Positions 1 to 12,991 of a DNA stretch of 60,000 nt are shown piece after piece (positions within the stretch are counted from its first letter, which is position 1; each line of letters begins with the position of its first letter). The notes under the pieces are model-generated. The model made no database searches, was not told the DNA's origin, and worked only from the letters and a program-made list of their open reading frames with translations. The position numbers and the translations under genes are program-made. The stretch spans positions 442,985-502,984 of the forward strand of contig NMRA01000008.1 of the NCBI GenBank assembly GCA_002633005.1, written 5' to 3'. The stretch is from Phoronis australis. Taxonomy: Eukaryota; Phoronida; Phoronidae.

Positions 1-273
1 TGAAAATCAAACTGATTTGTGTTTGGTAATGTGAAGTGAGTTTTGATATAAATGACTGTGTTAATAATTGAAGTATGAAACGAAATTCAGATGATTGAGC
101 GTGCAAAATGAACAAAGCATGTCTTCCATCTCGCATTAAAAATTGCGAATTTCATTGTAAAATTACAATTTCCTTTTGCTATCTTGAAATTTTTTATTCA
201 CCATATGTGTATACATTCTTTGTGTCTGTGATCCAATTGTTTGACTCTGACTCATTTGTACTATTTTGTTCAG
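1..273 (+). other. Intron of the SLC24 gene, 3' end
   Basis: The sequence ends in a pyrimidine-rich tract and a CAG acceptor at 271-273, just before the first visible exon. An open frame continues leftward to 108 but does not resemble the exchanger, so it is read as chance. Confidence 0.7.
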
Positions 274-3200
274 GGTCAGACGATGAAGAAAAAGATGATC
301 TCCAGGAGGAAGAAATGATCGAGTCACCTTGTAGTATACCAGAGTCTAAGTGGGACAAAGTCAAATGGGTATCCTGTCTACCTCTTACTCTCACTCTGTA
401 CATTTCCGTCCCCGACTGTCGAAAGAGACGCTGGCAGGCTTGGTATGCCGTGACCTTCACAATGTCGCTCATTTGGATAGGGGCGTATTCATACCTGCTT
501 GTCTGGATGATAGCTATAATAGGTAAAGTGAAAATATTGATGGATTTATTAGAATTTTACCCGCATTGGATTTTTCAATAAGGAAGGTGTCTAGAAATTT
601 ATGTTGGAATGAATTAACAATATTGATTGCGGTAGTGATCTAATGGATATACAATGTATTGTGGTTGTCCCAATTGATACCTGTGTTTGACTAAAACCAC
701 TCCAGAATGTCTTAAAAATCACCCAGGTGTTTTGATATGTTCTCCTCATTTCAATAATCCCGACTTGAAGAAATTGGGACGACGTTCTGGAATTGAAGCA
801 TTAACCAGGATGACTGTTGGCTTAATTCCGTGCCGACACTGGAGCTTAACAAATTGGAAAATATAATTCTCGAGGTGCATCGGCACTTCTGAAATGCAGC
901 CCCATCATAGACCCGCGACCATTTTGTAAAAACACCTGCCTAGGTGGCGGTTGGTTTTGCTGTTAGCACACTCTCCCCTGTGGTGATGCCATCATCATGG
1001 TACTTAAATTCAAAATGTTAGTGCTGAGGACTCTGACCAGTTCAATAGCACTAGAGACAAAAATTTCCTCTGCAAAACATAGTGTGTGCTCTACAGACCT
1101 TTGTATTTATTAAAAGTTACTGAAAGGATTGTTTATTTTTTGTCAGGTGCAATTTTTTTCCTGTCCAGTATACAATATGTTGAAAAGGTTTGCTGAAGAT
1201 ATATGGTGCCAATGTTTTTCAACAAAAACGAGCGTTTCGAAAACTTTAAATCACTGTCAGCATGTTATATTCTACCTATTCACAATTGTCATCAAACAGT
1301 CTGTGGTAAAGTATTGGCCATTTGCCACATCTAGCCATCTTTGTGAAATGAATGATGTCTGGATTAGTTTCAACTTTTGGGTGAAATAAATGAAGGATAC
1401 TAGTATCTGCTGCTATTTCTTACTTTGTTAATTCTCAAAGTCAAAATGTTTCGTGTTTAAACTCTGACGGATGTTGTTTTAGTCTTCTTAAGCAAAGCAA
1501 ACTTGGATGTAGGTATTTTACCAATCTAGAATGAGAAATACCCGGTAATTCCTTTTATTGATTTCTGTTCCAGGCAACACCTTTGGTATTCCAGACACAG
1601 TGATGGGATTAACATTCCTTTCAGCAGGAGTCAGTGTACCCGACGCAATAGCCAGTTTCTTGGTTGTAAAAGATGGTTTGTTCTCATACTATTTTCAAAT
1701 TGGTATAATTAGCTTGAAATGTCTGTGCTTTTAAGTTGACCACTAGCGTCAAATTGGAGGACTATTAAGATTATTAATGCTTAGTTTTTTAGATGTCATC
1801 CTGTTAAAGTTGCTATAAATCTGAATTTTGTCTACGAAACTAATGTTTGGCTTTGACTATTTACCGCTATATAAACTGGTCTCAACTTGTGCCTCACGGT
1901 TACGTATTCTTGAGAAATGTCCAAATCACAACATCATATCTCAACATCATATCATGACATCACATCTCGACATCATATCTCAACATCATATCTCATCATC
2001 ATATCTCAACATCATATCTCAACATCATATCTCAACATCATATCTCAACAATGGCCGATCAGTTTTAAAGGATTTTTCAGATGCTATGCTTTATGCGCTG
2101 TTCTTCAAAATACTTTAGGAATTGTTTTCAAAATTTTCCTCTTTTCCGTCAGTGCCTATCAAGAACTGAGACTATGTTTTTTGATGAAAACACTCGCATG
2201 TTTCTTAAAACAAATGCGAAATGGTAATAGTATTTTTGAGATTTCCTCCAGAATCTTTATATCTTATAAACTTCGGTCATGTTATTGATATCTATGTATT
2301 GCTATGAAATGTACTTTTCTTTTTCGCTAAATAAACATGGTCACGTAACCCAGTTAATGGCAGATTGATAAATTAAGTTAAAAACTAAGGCTTTAAACTT
2401 TCGAAAAATGTATATTTTTACCAAGTTTAAATCGTTAAAAAGTCTAGTCTAGAGTTTATGGATGATTGGCTAAATACGCCAAATGAATGATAAGTTCCAA
2501 CGTGACCTTATTCGTTGAGAAGCGTTTTCTGTGACTGGATGTACAGACAGCTGGTTATTGCCCATTTAATGCAGATGACCTGCATAAAACAAGTTTTTGG
2601 GTCAACATGAAGATCTTGATCACCATTATTTGCCAAATGTAATATTTAATATCGTTAATTTTTGATTAGGTGAGACTTTGTAATAGGCTTTATAGTACAC
2701 TAATTCTTCACTTAATTGCACAAAATAAATTAATTATATACTGAATGTACAGATGCCATAGTGAGAAATTAACTTTAAACATCACCAACTGCTTGGCCTG
2801 TGTGTGAGTTTGAGATGTGGCCTACAGTTTGCCAATGGGGATCAGTTGTTAAGAACAGTAATTAAGTTACTTTATTGTGTTCCAATATAAGACTACTTTA
2901 CTCTGTCCTTGGTGAAACGCCCTTTTGAGCGTATAAAGAGTGATAGGACACTCGTCCAGGTTTCTCATTTCAACACTTGTAGACAACAGCAAGAAACATG
3001 ATTAGATGAATTTAGTTGTGAATTATAGACTGTTCAGATCTCACGAACATATTAATTACAAAGGTGTCTATGACTAGAATTGATGAGAGGCATTGACATT
3101 TTCCGCAGTGCAAAACTGACTGCAAGAAATTCTTGCCAAGTGGCCTGGTGCAAAATATGTGAGGGACAAAAGTTTTTAATTTTTGAAAATATTTTTAGTG

Positions 3201-6200
3201 TGCAAAATATTGTGAGTGACTGCATAATTAGCGAAGATTCACTAAATTTGCACGATATGGAGATTATCGATCTTGCAGCTGAAACAACGAAATTTTGGGA
3301 TTGTCTTTTAGTGGGATAGACATCTTGAGGTGAAATAATTAGTTTGGACCAAAACTATAAAACACCAAAATCTGTTGTGTTTTTGTGATTTTATTGGAAT
3401 TCTCCAATTCTCGCCATTGTCTGAAACTAAGTCCAGTACCTTTACCATTTATGCTTAAAATATTCTGCTATAATTATTGTTTAACACTTGGCATTTGGCA
3501 GAGTGGTACAACTGCGCTTAGTGGGTTGTATTCCATGCTACTGTTAATTGCTGCAAAAATTACTTTTCTTGTCAAGAATTTCCAATTAGGTGGTCTCCCC
3601 TGAAGGCCCCATAGGAGACGAGGATAGCATAGTTGCTTGGGCTGACATCCAGGGCATGTTGCGAAACTCAAAAATGCAGGCTGGGCAGTATGCCAAGACC
3701 AATAGAAGATGTGCATTCAGAAATGAAATTGTTGAAAATGCAGGTATTGGCATGAACGTAACATGAACAATACCTGGTGGACATGGCACAGTAAAACTTG
3801 CATCAGTCAGGTCTTGGTGCAACTTGGCCAAATTCCTTGAAACAATGGTTGTAGCTGATACATTTGGCCCTTCATGCAAGTTGGTTTTTGCTTTACTCGA
3901 TTAAAATCTCGGCGTGGTTGGATTCGACGTATCCTAGGGTCTGTTTCATGAAAAGTTAATTTAGTCAGAAAATTAATTTGATCGTACTCATAGCTATTTC
4001 AGAAATATAATTAAATCTCGCTTTAGCAAGAATGCAAAGTCTCTGCGAATGTACTCATAACTGCTAGTTACTAAATTATTTCTAGACTGAAATGCACTCA
4101 TAATTACTCACTGTTTTTCAGTAATTGTGTAGTGGAAGTGGGAGACCAATTTTCTGTCTAAGTCTTATGTTAATTTTATGACACATATCCCTAGGTTTTA
4201 CGGTAATATTATTATTATGACTCCAGATGGAAGTCAGACTGTGCTATTGTATGAAGAACTGGAAATTACGGTAAAAACTCACCAATTTAGGACACAGCAT
4301 GACAGACAAATGAAATTTTATAATATAAGAAGTACCGAAATAATTAACCCATCATTGTGGACATTCACAAAATGTTGGGAGCTTTAGAAAATAGAAAAAA
4401 TGATAAAATTTAGCAATTATTTTCGTCTGAAATTGGTGAAATTTTGCCGTAAGTCATGTGTTTATTGAGACTTAGGTAACGGTCAGATATAACTTACCCG
4501 AATTTTGAGAACCAGTTTTCTCCACTGAATAACAGGCATCAAACTGGTTCTCAAAATACGGGCACGTTATACCCGACTATTGTCAATACTTGTTATAAAG
4601 TGATTTAACTAAATTTCACCTAACACTGCTCACAATAATTGTAGATCCTTTATTTGACAGGATATGGAGACATGGCTGTATCCAATGCTATAGGAAGCAA
4701 TGTATTCGACATTCTCCTTTGCCTCGGTCTACCGTGGTTCATTAGTTGTATCTACAACTCACGCTCTGTGGTAGTCTACAGTGGCGGTAGGTCTTACCTC
4801 CCATCAGTACACTATCCAATTTCATAATATTCTCTGTTTTCCATATTTAATGCAATATGCTGCCTTTGTTTCATTCAATTTCATAATGTTCTCTGGTTTC
4901 CTTGTTTAAGGCAACGTAGTACCTTTTTTCCAAGGATCAAGTTTCTTAAATAACTTTTTATGTATTATATGCAGACCCATGAAACTGTATTTTTGATATC
5001 CTATGTGACGACAGAATCTTATTATCTGCACAAATATATTTTTTGATGTTTGTTGTGACTACGTTGTTGCTTACGAAATCTATATTTTTCTCGGAAATCA
5101 CTGGAATTTCCACGGAACTTACAAATTTGTTATCTTTGTTGTAGTAGCTAATTAAGTGTTCCGATTTTGTTGAAAGAATATTTAGCTCGAGAACTCCATC
5201 GTCAAAAATAATAACGTCAGCATTTCTTAGCTATCGGTCTAATAGGTCTTCAACAAATATCCTTTCGCGCAGTAGCAGATGTCATAAAAACAGAATTTGC
5301 AAGTTTCTTGCAAAAAATGTGATTAAGAGCATACAGTTATTGCTTTATTATAGATAATAACATTCTGTGATTTTCAAGGAATTGTTTTATAGGTTTATTA
5401 TTAATGTTTGAAGTTATTCAAGAAATACGAAAAGTAGAATATTTCCCTACATTATCTTTCTCACAAAACAGTGCCACGTTTTTTCTGAAGTGAGTCAGAT
5501 ATTAGTAAATGTTTTATGTTTTTATTAATGACTATTGCCAAGTGAAATTGAATGCCTGAACTTGTGCTCTGGGAGTTAGCCAAAATCTCAGCTCGCATTT
5601 CCAAATTTCAACTCAATAGGTCAAACCCTGGCCGTCCATTAGTGAGGCCCTTGTTGTTAGCCTTAAGGATTATACGCAACTCGTCTTGAATTAAGCGTCT
5701 GCTGAGGCGTATGATTTAAATAGATTATTCGTTCAGAATGCAGTAGCGTTGATGAATTTCATGAAATTATCAAATTATTTGTGTCATTTCCTGATTTTTC
5801 ATTAGTGAGGTCCTTGAGCTTTAAACGTCATTCACAACTTTGTGTCCAGTATTCGCCTCCTAAGGTGGATAAGTGGCAAGAGCAGAAGACTCGTTTCATT
5901 TCTCATTCGAGCATTTGCGCTTACGTGTTGTTGAAAATAGTTGATTACGTAGTTGTTCTAAACAAATCATTGAATAAGGTGTCGGGCGTTTTAACGCCTT
6001 TGCTTGTTCACCTGCTGACTTTGGGGATAAATTCAAACATAATCGCAGACAAACATTAGACCGTCACGTAGTTTGGACAGCTTATCGGATTTTTACTTAT
6101 GAAAGTCCAAATCCTTCCAAAATTGTAGCCGACAAATTGTTTAGAGATGAATTCAGTCTATTTTAGAAAATACATTTAATTTGGTTTCCCGAAAGTGAGA

Positions 6201-9200
6201 AAAGAAAATCTTGTAGTATTCATGTGTGTTTGAAATTTGAGAGTATAACCCAGTCATGTCCTGCATCATGTGTGCATTACGAAATAGACGGCCAATATAG
6301 TTCAACAGTTGACAAGACTATGTATAGTAAAAGCTGGAATTTTGATGATCACTGTCAAGGAGTGATTTTTACATCGTGTCATAATTTCGCTACCATGATT
6401 TATACTAGAGAGATTCCTTGTATATTTGCTGTGAAAGAAACAACGGATGAGTACTAAGGTCACGGGACGTGTTCTGCTGTGCTAGCACTGAACTCAAGAA
6501 TGAATTATTTTATTCACATGGAATTTGCATCATGTTTAGACTTGTTGAAAGACCTGCAAGGGAGAGTATTCATGTGTAGGAGTTCCAATGACAAAAAGTC
6601 TGCGCGATTTTTCGCTTTTATGCGTGCATATGTATTAAGTAGATGAGTAGTTTGACCAACGTTCAGGCATTAATTATCGCAACAGCTATTTTCACGCTTC
6701 ACTCACTGAAACTATGTTGGGTTAATGACCTTCTCAGACAAAATAGACAAGAAGGAATTTAAAACAATAATCAGTGTTCAGATTCAGCGGAAAATCTTTT
6801 AATAGAGAATTGTTCCTAAGTCACAAGGAAAGAAGTTAAATTTATTGCTGCAATATTTCACCTTTACCAATTCGACGAGAAGATAATTCAACCCTGTTTT
6901 AAAAACCACTCTAGCTGTATCATAGACCACCATTCCTGTTTACCCTCATTGTTAATGTAAAGAACACCCTTTTCTAGTGCAGTCCAACTCAGTTATGTAT
7001 AAAGAACCACAGGGTCGAGGTGATGAATCATCAGTCGAGCTGTGGAAACCATACATTCTAGTGGTCTTAAACAAAAACCTTATCTTGCAAACACTATGAC
7101 CCCCACGCAAACCAGCATTTTGTGTACTCAATTAACAAAGAAGCACCTAAATTTGTTAGTGCCACTTAGCGGTATGTTAATTTAATGTACAGGTGTACGC
7201 CCACGTTGTGAATGCATCTTGGTGTCATCTCTTCCTGGGCATCCAGCATCGGCTGATGTATTGGCTAAACCATTTGTAGTGCCTCTATGGGATTTGACTG
7301 ATGTGTGCCTATGCAGGTGACGACAGATAACCACGAGTTTCAGACCAATCTGACTACCATTGTGCCCCCTAGTGGCACTAAGTTTTTATATTTGCCTCTG
7401 TATCTTGAGAGTTCCAAGATGGATTTTCACAAAATTTGGCAAATAGGTTTCTTTTAGCAAAAAAGAATCCTACGTTGACTCCGTCACCAGTTGAGATTGG
7501 GCAACTCGACCAGTTTGCGTACCTCAAAATCTGCCACACTGGTCAAAGACACCACGGTTTTGTAGTTAGTTACATCTCCTTAGGCTGCTGATGTTATCAT
7601 TCTTTAAATAATCAGACCAGCATTAACACACTTAGGGTGACAATAGTATATTTTAAATTTTCCTTTAAATTAGTGAAAAGTACATTTGATTAATGTTTTT
7701 GAATTTTGAAAATCGTACAAGAAATCTGACTTTTGCAGCCTAAAGCATTTGAACAGTGTTGCCAGTATTCTGCTTCTCATTAATTCTGATGGGTGTGTAG
7801 CATAGCGGAGGGCCGTAGGAAGCAGGGAAGGCGGGGGGGGGGGNGCACGTGCCTTTCCAATAATTTTCAAGTTTCAAGGTTAAACCCTGGCAACGCCCTT
7901 AGGCGTATTGCCGGGGAATGTCGAGAAAAGATAAACAGCGAAACAAGGAGAAAAGAGAAAATTCAGGAGAACATTTGTCAAATATGAGTGCTTGGTTTAT
8001 TCTTCAAGGTCCCTGGTCATGTTAGGGAGCCCTCATTTTTGCAGCTATTATTGTACACTTAATCATTCATACATGTATTTCAGAAGTCTTGAAAATTTGT
8101 AAAGCACAGCTTTTGCAGAGTTTATTAATTCACTGGTGGAGTCTCTGGTACATTGCTTTAGCTGTTTCGAAATCCCTTGAGTATCAGATTCTCTGCCCGT
8201 ACTTACTTACTATCATCCCCTCCCCAAATAGTAAAATAATCAAGACCATCTTTGCTATCTGAATTAACTCTTAAAAGAATTGATGAATTTTGGAGATTTT
8301 TATAGGATGTCTCAAAAGTGTCTCACAATTCAAATAACAATTGTTTATTGACTTGGGAACAAGGTTAGTGGTTTAGTCTTTATATCAAGTTAAACGCATT
8401 GCTCATTAACTTCGGAAGATTAATTGTCTTTGTATGTCTTTGATGTTTTTTTGTTATATTGCGCAATAAATTTTCGTTCTCCAGGCAACTAAACTGAGTC
8501 ATTTGTTTGCCTTCATAGCACGTGATTGCTCATGGACGGACTTTGAAAAAAGTATAAACCATGCAGTCAGTACTGGCAAAGAATCTGATACACAGGAACT
8601 GAATTTGATACACAGGAGCTGAATTTGATACACAGGAACTGAATATGATATACAGGAAATGAATTTGAACTGCTGGCGTTGTACTAAAATACGAGTACAT
8701 TGTTTGGGATACTCTGTGAATCATATGTATTCCTGATACTCTGTGAATCATATGTATCCCTGATACTCTGTGAATCATATGTATTCCTGATACTCTGTGA
8801 ATCATATGTATTCCTGATACTCTGTGAATCATTATGTATTCCTAATTCTCTGTGAATCATATGTATTCCTGATACCCTGTGTATCACTATGTTCACAGCC
8901 ACAAGAAAATGTGCTACCCGTGTTTCAACAAGGGATTTCGAAACAGCTAAAGCAATGTACCAGAGACTCCAGAACCCTACCCTTTCAAAATTTATCCAGC
9001 CTAAATCATAACTCTAAACTGATTTTCTCCAAACTGGACCATACCTTAAGGCCAGTGCACATGGATTAAGTACGAGCTGAGCCACCTGTCTCAAATGAAT
9101 CATTTGATCTGACAGGCGGGTAGCCTAGAGTATATTTATAAGTAAAATCAACTTACTCAGAGACTGGAGATTTAAGAGTTCTCCAGTCTCTGAGTAAGTT

Positions 9201-10880
9201 GATTTTACTAATAAACACACCTTCACGGAGACTATGAAAAACCTTTTTTCAATTAGCCTAGAATAGTTCATCCAATTCGTATTTTCACACCTTCAGTACA
9301 CTTGAGACAGACAGTTCAACTCTCAGCTACGCATCTGCGCTGGCCAGCTTCATTCTCACTCTCCGTGAAATTTTGTCAGTTACTCAACTTGATGGCTGCC
9401 TCTCGGGGGTTTGCCTTCCATGTCGGGCAATGGGGGGCGAAATTGGTGACATGCGGGTTATGGCGTGGGGTGGCGATAGGCGCAAAATTTTGGCGATATC
9501 AAATTGGTTTTGCCCCCAATTATATTTACCTTCCTACTGCCTGTAGTGGGGCCAGTTTCCAAACCAACAGGCGGCAGTTGGATTTTGAGTGAAGCCAAGT
9601 GTCAGCGTACAATTCTTGGCATGAAAGAGACAACGATGCTTACACATTTTCAGGTCATACTGTGGTGCCCCCTGGTGGCAATTTTGTTATATTTTTGCAT
9701 CCACAGCTGTACCTCCTCAACCCCTTGCGTGATCTTTGTTTAATTCGACAAGTGTATTCCTATGTTTGTGGCTACAGGTGACAACTTTTGACCGTATCTG
9801 ACCACCGCTGCGCCTCGTAGTGAGATTCATTAATTTTTTGAAATAGTTATGTGGAGCATAAGACCAAATGTCCGACTTAAGTCTTAAGCCACTTTTCACT
9901 CCAGGGGCCTGTTCTTAGATTGAAATTGGACTCACTTAGATCACTGCCTCAGCACAGTTTCATGAAATTTCTTAGGAACGGAAATGAAGACTGTCAAATG
10001 GGTCCAAGCTAGGACCGGAAGTTAGCCAGCTACGGAGTTTACTTAAGATTGGACATTTGGTTTAAATGACCAAAATTTAGGACTGTTACCAATGTAAACG
10101 GAGGAACAATCGTTAATATTTTTTTGCAATTTAATGCCCCTAAACAATCAATATCAAATTGACGATTGTGTGCTTTCAATTTGAGAATGGGCATCAAAGG
10201 CCACCGAGACAATGTGTTGTAACTTACCGACTCGTGAAATGATATGTTCCAGCTGTACCAGGGTTTCCTCCAGCAAACGAGATCCCAGTTATGTACAAAA
10301 TGTAAATAAAGCCCATTTAGAGACGAGGGTTATCCTTGAAACATTATTCACAAACTGCCTTGTTTAGTTAGATGAATTTGTGTCAGGTGTCAAAATCATA
10401 ATTTGTATGCTAATCTATGTCAAAAACCTTAATTTCTGTCTAAGTTAAGACCAAAGACCAAAATCTAACTTTGTGTTCATGAAACCATCTCTTCTGGATT
10501 TTTCGGTCTTAGTCTGAATTTCGGTCTCAGCTTGGAAAAATTTTAAGTCTTAAATCTGTTTTCATGAAACGATCAGCCTCTGGTCTAGAATAGGACGGTA
10601 TGAGTTCTTAATTCCTCCATTGTTGTTTCAGGTCTAGAGTGAAAGTCATTTTTTCTGCCAACTTCATTTCTCCGTTGTTTTTCCAGGTCTAGAGTATGCA
10701 GCCATAACTCTCCTCACCACAGTCTTTCTACTGTTCATCATCACTCACATTAATGGATGGCGTCTGACGAAGAAGTACGGTGTCATCTTACTCACGCTCT
10801 ATGTGATATTAATGGTGCTGGCGACCCTTTATCAGCTCAACGTCTTTGGTGAATTCAACCTGCCAGACTGTCCAGTATGA
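274..10880 (+). CDS. SLC24A: SLC24-type K+-dependent Na+/Ca2+ exchanger, C-terminal four exons (partial)
   Basis: Exons are 274-522, 1574-1675, 4661-4786 and 10687-10880, ending in TGA at 10878. All junctions are AG/GT with matching phases. The first exon encodes the acidic end of the large cytosolic loop and then hydrophobic helices (LPLTLTLYISVPDCRKRRW). Exons two and three encode the alpha-2 repeat, with motifs GLTFLSAGVSVPDAIAS and GDMAVSNAIGSNVFDILL. Both ion-site aspartates of the family (in SVPD and SNVFD) are present. The last exon gives two further membrane helices and ends NLPDCPV. This C-terminus and the DILLCLGLPW segment look like the SLC24A3/4/5 (NCKX3-5) group. The family exchanges 4 Na+ for 1 Ca2+ plus 1 K+ across membranes. 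The N-terminal half and start codon lie left of the window. SLC24A without a number is the safest name, since the paralogue cannot be fixed from this fragment. Confidence 0.94.
1929..2050. repeat. 13-bp minisatellite, about 9 units
   Basis: The consensus unit is CAACATCATATCT, in an SLC24 intron. Several units carry single substitutions, for example CATCATCATATCT and CGACATCATATCT. It makes open frames on +, which are not genes. Confidence 0.9.
3590..3766 (+). other. Unassigned open segment with an acceptor-like start
   Basis: A CCAATTAG acceptor-like sequence precedes a 58-codon open stretch beginning VVSPEGPIGDEDSIVAW and ending GIGMNVT before TGA. The opposite strand is also open (3586-3879). 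Composition looks more protein-like than the flanking intron. I do not recognise the family; an old transposon exon is possible. No partner exon was found. Confidence 0.3.
4266..4452. mobile_element. Short inverted-repeat element (TTACGGTAAAA ends)
   Basis: The left end reads TTACGGTAAAAACTCACC; the right end read in reverse is TTACGGCAAAATTTCACC, followed in both by AATTT. The 187-bp body has no coding potential. Related left ends with CTCACCAATTTAGGACA or a close variant occur near 21348, 48166 and 52985, so this is a dispersed MITE family. Confidence 0.75.
4478..4585. mobile_element. 56-bp hairpin-core element, copy 1
   Basis: The core at 4502-4557 begins ATTTTGAGAACCAGTTTT and ends AAACTGGTTCTCAAAAT, able to pair, around a conserved asymmetric centre (TCTCCACTGAATAAC). 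Outer flanks are also inverted (TATAAC, CCCG on both sides). It lies in an SLC24 intron directly after another MITE. Confidence 0.85.
5000..7800. other. SLC24 last intron, nothing recognised
   Basis: No exon with matching phase, RNA gene or intact element was recognised. A CTCF-like GTGCCCCCTAGTGGCA stretch begins near 7363 in the same intron. A single n interrupts a poly-G run at 7844. Confidence 0.5.
8582..8666. repeat. 21-bp minisatellite, 4 units
   Basis: The unit is TGATACACAGGAACTGAATT plus T. It lies 40 bp from a second, different array. Confidence 0.85.
8708..8890. repeat. 27-bp minisatellite, about 7 units
   Basis: The unit begins GATACTCTGTGAATCATATG and ends TATTCCT. Because 27 is a multiple of 3, the minus strand is open with a MIHRVSGIH repeat; this is a product of the array and not a gene. 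The last unit (CTGTGTATCA) resembles the reverse complement of the neighbouring 21-bp unit. Confidence 0.9.
9141..9209. repeat. Perfect 30-bp-arm hairpin
   Basis: The left arm 9141-9170 starts AGTAAAATCAACTTACTC and is an exact reverse complement of 9180-9209, with a 9-base loop (TTTAAGAGT). It lies in the SLC24 last intron. No other copy was seen in the window. It could be a foldback element or a precursor-like RNA hairpin. Confidence 0.9.
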
Positions 10881-11274
10881 CGAAACTTACACCAGTGACG
10901 AGATTAGCCATTCCTCACTACTGGCAGGTTTTCACGTGATGGTCTACGGTTTCTAGTTATTAAGACAAGTTGAAGCTCAATTTACTAACATTCTTCATAG
11001 TGGGGACTAGTTTTTGGTGAATTAGCGCTGCAAACATCTATGTTTTTATCATGTGTGTGTGTATTTATGTATATATATTCACATACGGGCTCATGCACCT
11101 GCATTTGAAGAATTATTGTTAGCACTAACGTTCTGCATACAATAGTGCACGAGTACACGCCAAGTTCGGTGACGTAGAAGCCTATGGGCAGTTGATGCAG
11201 TGAATATACAAGCCAAGGTTTATCTGTGCGACTATAGTGCTATCTTAAGGTTCATAATCAAGGGTCAAACTTAA

Positions 11275-11690
11275 GGAAAAGTCTCAGGTCAAATTCATTT
11301 GGTTTTCTGTGTATAATAACTCTTACTTTGTATTCATTGTAATGGCGGTCTCGGAGCAAATCCATCTGGTTTTTTAGTATGTTACAGAATGGCAGTTTCA
11401 GAGCACATTCATTTTTGTACATTATACACTTAGGTTGTCTTTAGTACAATGGCAGACTCAGAGCAAGTTCATCTGGTTTTCTCTATATTACGGAATGGTA
11501 GTCATAGAGTAAATTCATCTAGGTTTCTGTATGTTGTACATTCTTATGTTGTATTTATTATTAATGGCAAAGTTTGGGAACAAATTCCTCTGGTTTTCTG
11601 TATATTATACACTTAAGTTGTACTCATTTTAATGGCAGTCTCGCAGCAAATTCATCTGGTTTTCAGTATGTACTCTCGTTTTTTATTTAT
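11275..11690. repeat. Diverged ~45-70-bp tandem repeat downstream of SLC24
   Basis: About seven units share AATGGCAGTCTC, GAGCAAATTCATCTGG and TTTTCTGTATATTATAC segments, with uneven spacing. It begins about 400 bp after the SLC24 stop, so it may lie in the 3' UTR. Confidence 0.8.
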
Positions 11691-12278
11691 TATAACAGAT
11701 TATTTAAAATTTTGTTTCATGCTGCAATGGTTTTATTTTTAGTCTGCGATTTCTGTCGAGTTTTGGCAGTATCATATTTCGCATGTGGTACGGTTTTCCA
11801 TGGATTGGTTTCGACCAAATGATAAACAATTACTTTCCACTGTATTGCACTTGCGCTTTAAAATATTCAAAAAACATAACAACGAGCTTGCTATCCAGTC
11901 TTACATCTTGTTTTTGAGCCATTACGGACCAGGTCTAGTATATTGTCAGTGTTCGTACATACAACAGGTTTTGGAATTTGAGTAATCCTTAGTTTTCTCA
12001 TTTTCTCTCCGTAGATGTAGGATGGTGCATTCAATGCTAACATATTACTTAATGGTTTGGGTTTCTCAAGGAATTTGTGTTTGTCTATATATATAACTAG
12101 TTGCCATGGCATACTGAAGCCTGACAGGATCCTAAGGTGCGTGACCTTTAGTACGGTGGCATGGTTATTTTAAATTGAGATTTCAGTTAAGACTGTTCTG
12201 TTGTAATATTTTCTATTGCAAAGTGCACTGTAGACATAACAGTTGCAATGAATTGGGCGAACATTTTAAACAAAAATA

Positions 12279-12481
12279 TGAGGTCCTTCAGACTTTGACT
12301 GACAATGTGAGGTCCTCCCGACTTTGACTGACAATGTGAGGTCCTTCAGATTTTGAATGACAATGTGAGGTCCTTCAGACTTTGACCGACAATGTGAGGT
12401 CCTTCAGGCTTTGACTGACAGTGTGAGGTCCTTCAGACTTTGACCGACAACGTGAGGTCCTTCAGGCTTTGACCGACAATG
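12279..12481. repeat. 29-bp minisatellite, 7 units
   Basis: Units run TGAGGTCCTTCAGACTTTGA then CTGACAATG. Substitutions (GAC/GGC, CTG/CCG) are shared between some units, which suggests local unit duplication. Confidence 0.9.
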
Positions 12482-12991
12482 TTTTCAAACATTGCTGATA
12501 CATATCATTTTAAACTGGAGACCTGGCAAATCACAATTAATTTAACATTTTCACATTCACTGATATGTTATTTTTCGATTTGGAATTTTGAATCGTTCGA
12601 GATCACTGTCATATCTCTGCTCTTGCCTATCACATGAGATAGAATCTGACACTATGAAAGAATCTGATGTTAGTTGTTAATAGTGGGATCTGATAAGATT
12701 GCTAATAAATCTAGTAAAAATTGCACGCTGTTTTCTGTAGAAGTCCAGGGCTCAGCAGTAGACAACAGATGGGGAAAACTTCATTACAATTGAGAAAAAA
12801 TATCAAATTTCACTTTAAAGTGGAACCTGCACACTAATTCCTTATCTATGTGACTGCTTGATCAAATTAGTTAGAAACACGACATACAGCAAGGATTTGA
12901 ATATGAAGTACGTTTAAAATTGCCAAATGCGTATAAGAACGAGTTTTGTGTTGAAAATGATTGGTCGTAAATCAATCAACCATGTAATTAT

